A stretch of 64,000 bases of DNA from Candidatus Hydrogenedentota bacterium (GTDB lineage: Bacteria; Hydrogenedentota; Hydrogenedentia; Hydrogenedentales; CAILVY01), in contig CAILVY010000067.1 in assembly GCA_903837785.1 (NCBI GenBank), forward strand, positions 42,492 to 106,491, given 5' to 3'. Under the pieces are notes generated by a model. It searched no databases and was not told where the DNA came from. It saw only the letters and a program-made list of their open reading frames with translations. Position numbers and translations under genes: made by a program. This document shows, piece after piece, positions 26,100 through 35,415 of the stretch. Position 1 is the first letter of the stretch; every line of letters starts with the position of its first letter.

Positions 26100-28298
26100 G
26101 TGCCGTTCATTCTTGACCTCAGGCCGTTCCATGGCGTGCCCCCGCGTTCAATCGGCGGGAAGGCCGGCGGACTGCTTCATCTGGAGCGGGCGGGGCTATC
26201 GGTACCGCCATGGCGTGTGATTCCCGCGGACCAGGCGCTCAGCCGCCCGTGGGAACACAATTCGAATGCCGCGCGGGCGCTGACAGACCTCTTTCGGGTG
26301 TTAAGCCAGCCCCCGTTTGGCGGGGTGGCGGTGCGTTCCTCGGCCGAACTCGAGGACGGGGCGCACAGCTCGCAGGCGGGCCGCTTTGCCACGGTTTTCG
26401 CGGACCGGAACGAAGAATTACCCGGCGCGTTGCGCGCTGTGCTGGATTCCGGACCGGCGATGGCGGTCGTGTTGCAGGCGCGGGTGCAGGCGCGGATCTC
26501 CGGGGTGCTCTTTTCGGCGCATCCCGCCCAGGCGCGCCCGGGCGAAGCCTATGTCGAGGCGGTACATGGGCCCGGACAAGGGCTGGTGGACGGCAGCCGC
26601 GCGCCATCGCGCTTCTGGCTCGACCTGGCCTCATGCGAGTTGCTGCGCTCCGAGCCAGGGACGGATGGCCCGTCGGGCCTGGCGCCAAGCCTGGTTCGGA
26701 GCTTGCTCGAACCGCTGTTCCGGCTCGAAGAGGCGCTCGAGGCACCGGTGGACGTGGAATGGGCCGCGGATGATACGGGGCTCTGGTTCCTGCAGGCGCG
26801 TCCGATTACGGCCGTGGAGGCCGATGCATCGCTGCGTCTGCCCGAATGCTCGACTTCGTGGTTCTTCGATCAGCGCTTCTTCGAGCCGATACGGCCCCTC
26901 ACACGGACCACGCTGCTGCCCCTGATTGTCCGGAGCGCCATTGCGGAGGCCTTGGCCATGCGCGGACGGACCGCGCCCGAGCCGCTCTTTCGCATCTTCG
27001 CAGGGCAGGCCTATGTCCCGCACGCCGTGTATCGGACGATGTTGGCCGGCGCCCCGGGGTGGTGGCTGAGCCAGGATCTCCGGCAGTTGTTCCCCAGAAC
27101 CTGCGGGTGCAGAAACGAGAACGCCGCATGGGGAGCGCTGTGGCACTATGTGTGGTCCGCCCTGCGCTCGGTTGCTTCCCAGCGCGGCGACGTGTTCTTC
27201 AATCTCCGGGCGTGGGAGCAGTATTGCTCGGAGCTTCGCGAGGCGTTGTCGCGATTGCCCGAGGCTGCGCCGGACTCCGAGCGCGAATGGCTGGAACAAT
27301 GGCGAACACTGGACCGGCTGAACGAACGTTTCCTGCAAATCCACCGCTGGAGTTACCTCTGGGCGAACTACGTGTATCGGCTGGTGAGGGGCTTGGCCCG
27401 GGCATTCCCCCGCGCCATGCGCGCGGTCGAACATCGGGCGGGCCGGGTGACGCGCGAGGCCAATGCGGCGCTGGCACAGGCGCTCCGAGGCGAAGATGTT
27501 CCCGGGTTTCTCGATCGCTATGGGCACCGCGCGGAATCGCTCGATTACGCGGCCCCGACCTGGGCCGAGTTGTTCGCGGCGGGCCAACTCGCGGAGCGCT
27601 ATTCCGCAGCGCCGTCTCCGCCCGCCCCGGATGACGAGTTGTCCGGGCGGCAATGGGGCCTCTTCGGCCGTATCGGACGCATGCTCGAGTTGCGCGAAGA
27701 ACAGCGCTTCGAATGGGAACGGGTCCTGGCGCGGCAGCGGCAAATGCTCTTGGCATCGGGCCGATCGCTGCATGAACGCGGCATCCTGGCCGAGGTGGAC
27801 GACGTCTTCTTCCTGGAGTGGGAGGAGCTGCTGGGAACGCTGTTCCACGGGCGTGTGGCACCGAACCTGGCCCTGCGCAAGCATGCCTGGCGCCTGGATG
27901 CCCGTATCGCCAAGCCGCTCTTCGCCGGGCCGCAACCGCCGGGCGAAACACCACAGGGGCGCGTCCTGACTGGCATCGGCGCATCGCCGGGTGTGATCCG
28001 GGGGCGCGTCGTTGTGCTGCGCCACCCGGGCGAACTCGCGGGCATGAACGAGGCGGAGGCCGTTGCCGTGTTGACCACGCTTGACCCGGCGTGGACCCTG
28101 TTCTTGCCGCGGGTCCGGGCGCTCGTGGTTGAACGGGGCGGCGTCCTGTCGCACGCCGCCATTCTCGCGCGCGAGTATGGCGTGCCGATGGTAATCGGCG
28201 TGGAGGATGCCACGCGCCGCCTGCGCACGGGGATGGACGTCTCCGTGGATGCGCACCGCGGCGTGATTGCCGTGCACCCGGGTCCCGCGCCGCAATGA
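26100..28298 (+). CDS. PEP/pyruvate dikinase-like enzyme (ATP-grasp + central domain + His swivel domain; rifampicin-phosphotransferase-like architecture)
   Basis: GTG start. IGGKAGGLLHLERAGLSVPPWRVIP, GGVAVRSSAELEDGAHSSQAGRFATVF, VDVEWAADDTGLWFLQARPIT; C-terminal VVERGGVLSHAAILAREYGVPMVIGVEDATRRLRTGMDVSVDAHRGVI (catalytic His swivel). Confidence 0.85.
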   Translation: MPFILDLRPFHGVPPRSIGGKAGGLLHLERAGLSVPPWRVIPADQALSRPWEHNSNAARALTDLFRVLSQPPFGGVAVRSSAELEDGAHSSQAGRFATVFADRNEELPGALRAVLDSGPAMAVVLQARVQARISGVLFSAHPAQARPGEAYVEAVHGPGQGLVDGSRAPSRFWLDLASCELLRSEPGTDGPSGLAPSLVRSLLEPLFRLEEALEAPVDVEWAADDTGLWFLQARPITAVEADASLRLPECSTSWFFDQRFFEPIRPLTRTTLLPLIVRSAIAEALAMRGRTAPEPLFRIFAGQAYVPHAVYRTMLAGAPGWWLSQDLRQLFPRTCGCRNENAAWGALWHYVWSALRSVASQRGDVFFNLRAWEQYCSELREALSRLPEAAPDSEREWLEQWRTLDRLNERFLQIHRWSYLWANYVYRLVRGLARAFPRAMRAVEHRAGRVTREANAALAQALRGEDVPGFLDRYGHRAESLDYAAPTWAELFAAGQLAERYSAAPSPPAPDDELSGRQWGLFGRIGRMLELREEQRFEWERVLARQRQMLLASGRSLHERGILAEVDDVFFLEWEELLGTLFHGRVAPNLALRKHAWRLDARIAKPLFAGPQPPGETPQGRVLTGIGASPGVIRGRVVVLRHPGELAGMNEAEAVAVLTTLDPAWTLFLPRVRALVVERGGVLSHAAILAREYGVPMVIGVEDATRRLRTGMDVSVDAHRGVIAVHPGPAPQ

Positions 28299-28305
28299 GT
28301 CGGCG

Positions 28306-29175
28306 TCAGGGTTTTCCGGGCAGGGCGACGGCTGCGGCGACGGACTCGGAGAAGGCCTTCGGGGCGTCGGTTACGTACCAGTGGACGCCGAGGTCGATCA
28401 GCCGGCGCAGCGAAGCGGGCGTGAATGCGAAGGGGCGCACCTGAAGTTCGACACCGGCCTCACGCATGGTCCTGGCGGCTTCCGCGAGGAAGGCATCGTC
28501 CGGTTCGTAGGCGATCTCCGGCTCGGTTGCGCGGACCGCGAGGTGGAACTGCAGCTGGGTGAGTCCCGGAAATCTAGCGGCCGCCAGCGCCTTGTAGCGC
28601 GCTTTGACCGCATCGGGCTTGCCCGAGAGCCAGGTCATCGTGCGCGCGCCGTCATACAGGGCGTGCAGCTTCTCGCAGTATTTCGGCGATCCATGCACAA
28701 AGATGATCTGCCGTTCCAGTCCATGCTCGTGGATCTTCGCGCAGAGCGCCTTCAGGTCCACGTCCTTGAGGTCGAGATAGGCCTGGCGTTCGGGCCGGCC
28801 CTTCATTGCGGCGAAGACCTCGTCGAGCAGCGGCACTTTCGCGCCGGCGTAGGCAGCACTGAACTTCTTTCCCGCGTCCCATTTCCGCACCTCTTCGAGC
28901 GGGGCTTCCTTGAGCCTTTTGCCGGTCCACGGCACCGGCGCGTCCGTGGTGCGTTCCGGCGTATCGTCGTGCATGCAGACGATGACGCCGTCCCTCGTCG
29001 TGACGAGATCCATTTCCGGCACCGCCCCCGGGATGCTCCACGCGTGCTCAAAGGCGGCCAAAGTATTCTCGGGGACTTCATCCACGCCCCCGCGATGGGC
29101 CTGGAAATACACCCCGCCGGGGGCGTCCGCCCCGAGCTGCAGCGCCATGAGGGCCGCCATCATGCACAGTGCCAT
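28306..29175 (-). CDS. Glycerophosphodiester phosphodiesterase (GDPD) family, secreted
   Basis: Signal peptide; FQAHRGGVDEVPENTLAAFEHAWSIPGAVPEMDLVTTRDGVIVCMHDDTPERTTDAPVPW. Confidence 0.93.
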   Translation of the reverse strand: MALCMMAALMALQLGADAPGGVYFQAHRGGVDEVPENTLAAFEHAWSIPGAVPEMDLVTTRDGVIVCMHDDTPERTTDAPVPWTGKRLKEAPLEEVRKWDAGKKFSAAYAGAKVPLLDEVFAAMKGRPERQAYLDLKDVDLKALCAKIHEHGLERQIIFVHGSPKYCEKLHALYDGARTMTWLSGKPDAVKARYKALAAARFPGLTQLQFHLAVRATEPEIAYEPDDAFLAEAARTMREAGVELQVRPFAFTPASLRRLIDLGVHWYVTDAPKAFSESVAAAVALPGKP

Positions 29176-29179
29176 GGAT

Positions 29180-31777
29180 TCATCTCCTTTGCGATTCGGG
29201 CTGCGAAATGCCGCGTTCCCCCGCCGTTTCCAATTCAGGTTTCGTCATGATGAGGCAGTTTGCCGGTCCCAGGATCGCATAAGCGTCCCCGCCCCGATGC
29301 ACGCCCGCGAAGACGCCGCGCCCGGCGTCGAGGCGTTGTTCAGGCACGAGATACCACCCGAGATCCTTCTCGAAGGCGAACAAGGCGAGCTTGGGCAGGT
29401 TTTCCGGGTCGCAGACCGCGGGAGGCACGCGCATTTCAATGGCGGTTTCCACCGGCACAGGTTGCGGCACGTGCGCGGGACGCACGAACAGCGTGAACGC
29501 CGCGGTGCTTTCGGGCAGCGGACCGGGCGCTTCCATCGAAGTGGACAAACGCGCCTCGATGACAGCGGGGGCTGACAGCGTGAATGCGCCTTCCACGCCG
29601 AGCGGATACAGGATGATCTGTCGGCCGCGCGCGCCCTGGGCGTAACGCCAGACCGCGTCCTGGGCGAAGCGCGTGCGCTTGAAGCGTTTCTGGACGAGGA
29701 GGTCAAGCTGATCCGCGTAGTGGGGGGAACCCGGCCGGTCGGACGCGCCAAACGGCACCACGCTCACCGCTTCCACAGGATCTCCGAACTGCACCGCCAT
29801 GGCGAAACCGTAGCCGTAGTTGCAGTGCCAGCGCCCGCCCGCATAGAGGCGGTCGCCCGCGAGGAAGATGGGTTCGCCCGTGGCGGCCCCGGGCAACGCC
29901 TCGTCGCGCTTGCCGCGCAGGATGCGGTGGACATCGCCCCAGGGGACGGAAACGTTTTGGAAATCGTTGCGCATCATGCGCGCCGCCTCGGCCGCGGCGT
30001 TCAGCGCAATCTCCTGTGCCATGGGCGAATTGCCGCGCAGGAGCGTGTAGAGCGCCTCATCCGTGGGCGCGGCAAACCCGCTCTGAGTGCGCAACATGGC
30101 CCACCACACGTGATAGAACGTCATGCCCACGGAAGTGGTTTCCGCAACGTAGTTCCAGTCGCGCAGCAAATCGAGCCCCGTGACAAGATCCGGATGTGCC
30201 GCATCCACGAGTTCGGGCCGGCGCCTGGCCATGTCCAGCAGCAGGGGCGCCATCTCCACGGCGCCGGGGGCCACCACGTCATAGAGCATGGCGTGCGCAT
30301 CGCGGAAGGAGCGTTTGCCCGTGCGGAGCAACTGGCGCACGCGTTGGGCGCGGTGCGTGTCCGGATCCGTGACGAACCACCCCGGAAGATCCGCGGGGCC
30401 GAACGGCGCGTTCTCGGCCGCGAGCCAGGGAGGATTGCCACAGGCCTGGACGTAGCCGCAATCCGGATTGACGATGTGGGGCAGTGCGTCAGGCGGCACA
30501 AGGCGCGCCCACGTCATCTCGTGCACACTGTCCGGAATCGGCTTCTTCCAATCGAGATAATCCGCCCCTTGCTGCAACTTCTCGTCGATGGCGGCCTGCG
30601 GCATGATCCGGTCGCCCGTCTTGGCGTTGTAGACGTAGAAAAGGTTGCCGGCGCGGTCCGCGTAGACGATATGAAAACAGGGGAGCTGATGCGCGAGGAG
30701 CGCGGCCTGGAAAGCTTCGAGCGTTTGGGCCCGGCCCATCTCGAACAGTTGGCGCAGGCCGCCGAAATCGAGGAAGCCGCCAATGCACCACGAGAGCAAA
30801 GTGTTCGCGCCGCGCTCGAAGACCGGGCCGCGGGGGCCGATGACCGTGGGGATGGAACGCTCTTGCATGCCAGCCTCCGTGCGCACGCGGTAGGGCTGGG
30901 ATTGCGCCATATACTTGAGCATCAGAACCTGGGATTCCGCCAGCTTCTCGAGGCCGGGTATCGGCGACTTCTCGTTTCCGCGTTCCGGATCGCCCAGGCG
31001 TTCGGCGAACACATCGGCGAAGTCCGGCTGGTTGGGCGTGAGCGCCCAGCCCAGCAGGCCGTTGTGCCCTTGCAGTATGACGGGCAGGCCGTACAACGCG
31101 GCGCCCGCGACGTTCAGTTCACTGCCCAGCGCCAGATGCGCTTCGCACCACTGGAACGCGCCGTCGAAATACTGATGCGGGTTGATGACAAGGACGGCCT
31201 TGTTTTCTTCCGTGCGGCCGGGTGCAAGCGCCCAGGCATTGCCCGTGTCGAGGGCGCGCGGCGGGCGATAGCCGTCGGGGAGATCGAACGGGGCCATGCT
31301 CATGACAAAGGCGTGCCACAACGCGAGGATATCGGGCGGCTGCACGGGCTCCGCCCACGCGGGCGCGGCGCCGGGATGCTCGAGCAGCCAGGCGTTGACG
31401 CCCTGGGCAAAGCCCACGCATAAGTCGCCTGTGACGGGGTCAATGCCCTCGAAGGCGGCGCGTGCGAGCCGTGCATGGCCCATCTTGAGCGCGAAGGCGT
31501 CCGAGTCCGCGTAGGGTTCGCCCAGCACCTCCGCCGCGCGCCCGCTCGCAATGCGATAGGCCATCAGCATGGCATCGAGATGATCCTCGGCCTGGGCATA
31601 GCCGAACGCAAAGCCCAGGGCCCGCGGATTCTGCGCGTAGACGTGGGGCACGCCCCACTCATCCCGATAGAGCGTGGCCTGCAGCCACGGATCATCCGGC
31701 GCCGGCACGTCTTGGGCAAAGACGCCCGCGGCGCACAGCATGGCCGCAATCAATGACATGAAGTTTCGCTTAGTCAT
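29180..31777 (-). CDS. Penicillin acylase family (Ntn-hydrolase) protein, secreted
   Basis: MTKRNFMSLIAAMLCAAGVFAQ; LYRDEWGVPHVYAQNPRALGFAFGYAQAEDHLDAMLMAYRIASGRAAEVLG; NAWALAPGRTEENKAVLVINPHQYFDGAFQWCEAHL; GRWHCNYGYGFAMAVQFGDP. Confidence 0.92.
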   Translation of the reverse strand: MTKRNFMSLIAAMLCAAGVFAQDVPAPDDPWLQATLYRDEWGVPHVYAQNPRALGFAFGYAQAEDHLDAMLMAYRIASGRAAEVLGEPYADSDAFALKMGHARLARAAFEGIDPVTGDLCVGFAQGVNAWLLEHPGAAPAWAEPVQPPDILALWHAFVMSMAPFDLPDGYRPPRALDTGNAWALAPGRTEENKAVLVINPHQYFDGAFQWCEAHLALGSELNVAGAALYGLPVILQGHNGLLGWALTPNQPDFADVFAERLGDPERGNEKSPIPGLEKLAESQVLMLKYMAQSQPYRVRTEAGMQERSIPTVIGPRGPVFERGANTLLSWCIGGFLDFGGLRQLFEMGRAQTLEAFQAALLAHQLPCFHIVYADRAGNLFYVYNAKTGDRIMPQAAIDEKLQQGADYLDWKKPIPDSVHEMTWARLVPPDALPHIVNPDCGYVQACGNPPWLAAENAPFGPADLPGWFVTDPDTHRAQRVRQLLRTGKRSFRDAHAMLYDVVAPGAVEMAPLLLDMARRRPELVDAAHPDLVTGLDLLRDWNYVAETTSVGMTFYHVWWAMLRTQSGFAAPTDEALYTLLRGNSPMAQEIALNAAAEAARMMRNDFQNVSVPWGDVHRILRGKRDEALPGAATGEPIFLAGDRLYAGGRWHCNYGYGFAMAVQFGDPVEAVSVVPFGASDRPGSPHYADQLDLLVQKRFKRTRFAQDAVWRYAQGARGRQIILYPLGVEGAFTLSAPAVIEARLSTSMEAPGPLPESTAAFTLFVRPAHVPQPVPVETAIEMRVPPAVCDPENLPKLALFAFEKDLGWYLVPEQRLDAGRGVFAGVHRGGDAYAILGPANCLIMTKPELETAGERGISQPESQRR

Positions 31778-31803
31778 TGGACGGATTATACATCAGGGCC
31801 TCG

Positions 31804-33303
31804 CTATGCAGTCTTCCAGTGCGTCGCGAAGAACTCAATGAGCCGGTCCGTGGCCGCGTGGGGCCGTGGGTCGACATGTTGGGGCAGGCGGTCGTAGACG
31901 GCGTAGACCCGTTGCCAATAACGCTGTTTCAAGGCATCGAAATCGGGCGAGGCATCGCTGAGGTCCGCGAAGAGTTCGAAGAAGAAAAGCAGATCCTTGC
32001 GGTGCTGATCGGGACGGGGATGGAAGGGAATGCCCATATTCTCGCGGCCTTCGAGCGAACGCAGGAGGGCTGCGGCCTCGGCCATGCGCGCGTGATAGGC
32101 CTCGCGGGAACATTCGATCTTGTTGTAGTTTCCCCAGTCGGGAATGATCTCGAAGAGGGGGAGATAGTCCGCCAGTTTCTCGGCCGCCTCGCCGAAGAGG
32201 CGCCTGTAAAAGGCGCGCGTGAGCGCCCGGGGGTCGCCGTCCGGCTCGAGGAAGGAATGGGCCGACTGGAAGAGCGAGAGCTGATTGAGCAGGGGTGTCA
32301 TCGTGAAGCAGATGCCGCCGTGATAGGGCGCCGCTTCGCGCTCGCGTTTGCGCTGGGCGAAGAGGCGATCAAAGCGATAGTGCGGCATGATTGCATTCTC
32401 GCCTTCCGTGAGGCTGAAATCCCACGTCGTGATCCGGTGCGTCTTCGCAATCTCGCGCGCCCAGGGCCGCGCATCCTGCGCGCCGCCGTCCGCCTCGGGG
32501 TTGCCGTCCGAGTTGAAGCCGAGATTGATCGCCACGGACGTGTCGGCGGGGAACTCGGGCAGCCGTTTGAGCAGATGGCGCATCGCATCGTCCGCGCGGT
32601 CCTTGTTGAAGACCCACGCGCTGCCCTGGATGCTCGGGATGAATTCGCCGTTCCATCCGGGAGGGCCTTGGATCGTGCCCCAGCCCCAGAACGGCGTGCC
32701 CCAGGTGCCGATCTCGATTTCGGCGCCGGGCTGATTCCGTTTCACGAGCGTGGCCACCTCGAGCGTGCGGTCGATGAACGTGCGGGCGGTGCACCCATTG
32801 CGCGAACACCCGCCGGGATCGCCCGGAAAAATGCCAATGACGCTGAGGCCGGGGAGTCGCTGTGTCCAGGCATCCCACAGGTGCAGGCACTCCTTCCATT
32901 CCCCGGGCACGTTGGGGCAATGCGTGTGCCAGTCCTCGCCAACTGTGCTGAGCGCCGCGATCATCTTGACGCCGACGCCGCGCGTTGCGCCGTGCGCGAT
33001 GATCGCATTGATCTGATCCGCGAACTGGCGGCCGAACGCGTCGTCGAGGCCGGCGCGGCTGAAGAGCCGGGGCGTGAGCCAGAACTCGAAGCAATTGAAG
33101 CCGAAGTCCCCGAGCATATCGATGAATTGCGCCCAATCGCCATTGCTCCAGCGGTGCGGCAGCTCAGGATACAGCATGTTGGGATTGAACGCGTTCAGGA
33201 GATGTTCCGCGAAGTTGTTGTAGCAACTGCGGCGTTGCGCGCCGTGAAAGGGGATGGGCGGCTTGCCGGATTCTGCCTTCTCAGGAGTGCTTTTCTCGCT
33301 CAT
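31804..33303 (-). CDS. Hypothetical protein, glycoside-hydrolase-like TIM-barrel character
   Basis: GDFGFNCFEFWLTPRLFSRAGLDDAFGRQFADQINAIIAHGATRGVGVKMIAALSTVGEDWHTHCPNVPGEWKECLHLWDAWTQRLPGLSVIGIFPGDPGGCSRNGCTARTF...EIGTWGTPFWGWG. Family not recognised with certainty. Confidence 0.65.
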   Translation of the reverse strand: MSEKSTPEKAESGKPPIPFHGAQRRSCYNNFAEHLLNAFNPNMLYPELPHRWSNGDWAQFIDMLGDFGFNCFEFWLTPRLFSRAGLDDAFGRQFADQINAIIAHGATRGVGVKMIAALSTVGEDWHTHCPNVPGEWKECLHLWDAWTQRLPGLSVIGIFPGDPGGCSRNGCTARTFIDRTLEVATLVKRNQPGAEIEIGTWGTPFWGWGTIQGPPGWNGEFIPSIQGSAWVFNKDRADDAMRHLLKRLPEFPADTSVAINLGFNSDGNPEADGGAQDARPWAREIAKTHRITTWDFSLTEGENAIMPHYRFDRLFAQRKREREAAPYHGGICFTMTPLLNQLSLFQSAHSFLEPDGDPRALTRAFYRRLFGEAAEKLADYLPLFEIIPDWGNYNKIECSREAYHARMAEAAALLRSLEGRENMGIPFHPRPDQHRKDLLFFFELFADLSDASPDFDALKQRYWQRVYAVYDRLPQHVDPRPHAATDRLIEFFATHWKTA

Positions 33304-33386
33304 AAACCCTCAATCCTCCGTTGGGCCGCATTCTACACGAAGTGCGCGATGGATGCGTGTGTGCAGGCCATGTCAACGAACGGCCG

Positions 33387-34205
33387 CTAACGTGTTTGGG
33401 CGTCGTGGATCAAGCCGTTGAGGAGTTCCACGGTTCCCGGGGCGTAGCCGGCGTAATGATTGTTGACGTAGGCGAAGATGGGGAAGCGGCGTTCGAGCAG
33501 CCCGAGGATGTGCGGCACCCAGCGCTGGAGATCGGCTTCGCGATCCACGAGCGTCTCGTTCCAGGTCCGGGTCATCTGCTCCATCTTGTAGCGGTCGCCA
33601 AGCCAGCGGATGTATGCGAACGGGCCCGTGAGGACGCCGTCCCTGGCGAATAACTCGCCGGGCGGCGACATCCAGGGGTGATCAATGAGCGCGAGGGGGA
33701 TCTTGGCGTTGTGCAGCATGGCGAGCAGCGTCTTGCCAATCCAGGACTTGTTGCGCACTTCCACCGCATACTGGCCACCGGAGGGAAGCTTGGGGAGAAA
33801 GGCTTCGAGCCGGCGGAGGAACTCGTCGCGCGTTACGCCGCTGGCCCGCGCGTAATACGGAAACTGGAAGAGGATGGGGCCGAGCCGCGGGCCGAGAATG
33901 GACATGGCCTCCAGGAACTCGTTGAGGTCGGACTCGGCGTTCACGAGGAACTTCTCGTGAGTGATGCGCTGAGGCGCTTTGGCTGCAAAGACGAAATCGG
34001 GCGGGGTGCGATCGCGCCAGCCTTCGATAGTGGACCTCCGCGGGACGGCATAAAACGTGGCGTCGATTTCAACGGAATTGAACGTGCGCGCGTAGGCCGC
34101 GATGAAGTCCCTGGTCGCGGTGCCCGGCGCGTAGAACTTGCCCACCCAGTCCGTGGAACTCCAACTCGACGTGCCGAGCCTCAGTTCGGGATATGCAGTG
34201 TTCAT
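33387..34205 (-). CDS. DUF72 domain-containing protein
   Basis: MNTAYPELRLGTSSWSSTDWVGKFYAPGTATRDFIAAYARTFNSVEIDATFYAVPRRSTIEGWRDRTPPDFVFAAKAPQRITHEKFL...YAVEVRNKSWIGKTLLAMLHNAKIPLALIDHPWM...YAYVNNHYAGYAPGTV-like. The track N-terminal extension (to 34745) is artefactual. Confidence 0.93.
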   Translation of the reverse strand: MNTAYPELRLGTSSWSSTDWVGKFYAPGTATRDFIAAYARTFNSVEIDATFYAVPRRSTIEGWRDRTPPDFVFAAKAPQRITHEKFLVNAESDLNEFLEAMSILGPRLGPILFQFPYYARASGVTRDEFLRRLEAFLPKLPSGGQYAVEVRNKSWIGKTLLAMLHNAKIPLALIDHPWMSPPGELFARDGVLTGPFAYIRWLGDRYKMEQMTRTWNETLVDREADLQRWVPHILGLLERRFPIFAYVNNHYAGYAPGTVELLNGLIHDAQTR

Positions 34206-34392
34206 AGCTACTCCCCCTCTAAGAACCGCCGCGGGTGGGCCTTTCTTCCAGTACCCCCTGCTTCCCGCACGCGAGGGGGGCCGGAGCACGGGCGGAGCCG
34301 CGGCACCGCACTTCGCTGACGGCACACGATGACGGACCGGAGGCGGGTGTGCTATCGTGGGCCCGGGCGGCAACATGTGGAGGTTGCATACG

Positions 34393-35409
34393 ATGAAACG
34401 ACGACTGGCGCTCGTGCTGATCGCGGGGATAGTGGCGGCGGGATCGGCCTTTGCCGAAGAACAGAAGATTGGGCGGCCGGTGCGCGTGGTGAGCATCGGC
34501 TTTAGTCCGCGGCCGCTGGAGCAGGTTGCGCCGCTCGTCGCCCGGGAAGCGGCGAGGGGCACGGACCTCATTGTGCTGCCCGAGACGTTCACCGGGCAGA
34601 CGGCGCCCGAAGCGCTCGACGGCGCCAGCGTCACGGCGATGGCGGCGATTGCGAAGCAGCACCACACGTACATCGTGTGTCCGATTGACCGGACGGACGG
34701 CGGGAAGCGCCTGAACACGGCAGTCCTGCTGGACCGCGAAGGCAAGATTACGGGCCTCTACAACAAGGTCTTTCCGTTCTGGTCGGAGTACGACCTGAAG
34801 CCGGGCGTGGATGTGGGGGATGAGGCGCCGGTCTTCGAGACGGACTTCGGCAGGCTGGGCATGGCGATTTGCTTCGACGCGAATTATCCGGAAGTGTGGC
34901 AGCGCATGGCGGACCGCGGCGCGGAACTGGTGGCCTTTTCGAGCGCCTACTCCGCGGGCATGTCGCTGCAGGCGCACGCGATCAACGGCCGCTTTTACAT
35001 CGTATCCTCAACGATGCGCGCGGACTGTTTTGCCTGGGACATCTCGGGCGAGTTGCTGCTCTACGAAAAGAGCAATGACGTAAACATCTCGCGGCTCACG
35101 CTGGACCTTGACCGCTGCATTTTCCATCAGGACTTCAACATGAACAAGCATGACAAGTTGCTGAAGGAGCACGCGGACGACGTGATGCAGGATCGCTGGC
35201 TCGACCGCGAGGCGTGGTTCGTGCTGAAGGCAAAACGGCCCGGCGTGAGTGCGCGCGCCCTGGCGCACGAGTACGGCATGGAAGAACTGCGCGACTATAT
35301 CACGCGCAGCCGTTACGAGATTGACGTGAAACGCGGATGGCCGTTTGCGGAGAAAGTGCGGCGAGAGCAGGAGGCGGCGTCGAAAGCGAAACACGCGGCC
35401 GGGAAATGA
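34393..35409 (+). CDS. Secreted carbon-nitrogen hydrolase (nitrilase superfamily)
   Basis: MKRRLALVLIAGIVAAGSAFAEE signal peptide; GTDLIVLPETFTGQ, GLYNKVFPFWSEYDLKPG, LGMAICFDANYPEVWQRMADRGAELVAFSSAY: Glu-Lys-Cys triad. Confidence 0.92.
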   Translation: MKRRLALVLIAGIVAAGSAFAEEQKIGRPVRVVSIGFSPRPLEQVAPLVAREAARGTDLIVLPETFTGQTAPEALDGASVTAMAAIAKQHHTYIVCPIDRTDGGKRLNTAVLLDREGKITGLYNKVFPFWSEYDLKPGVDVGDEAPVFETDFGRLGMAICFDANYPEVWQRMADRGAELVAFSSAYSAGMSLQAHAINGRFYIVSSTMRADCFAWDISGELLLYEKSNDVNISRLTLDLDRCIFHQDFNMNKHDKLLKEHADDVMQDRWLDREAWFVLKAKRPGVSARALAHEYGMEELRDYITRSRYEIDVKRGWPFAEKVRREQEAASKAKHAAGK

Positions 35410-35415
35410 CTTGAT

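Noticed and set aside
34206-34745. N-terminal extension of the DUF72 ORF
   Set aside because: Runs antisense through the nitrilase gene start; DUF72 homology begins at MNTAYPELRLG (34205).
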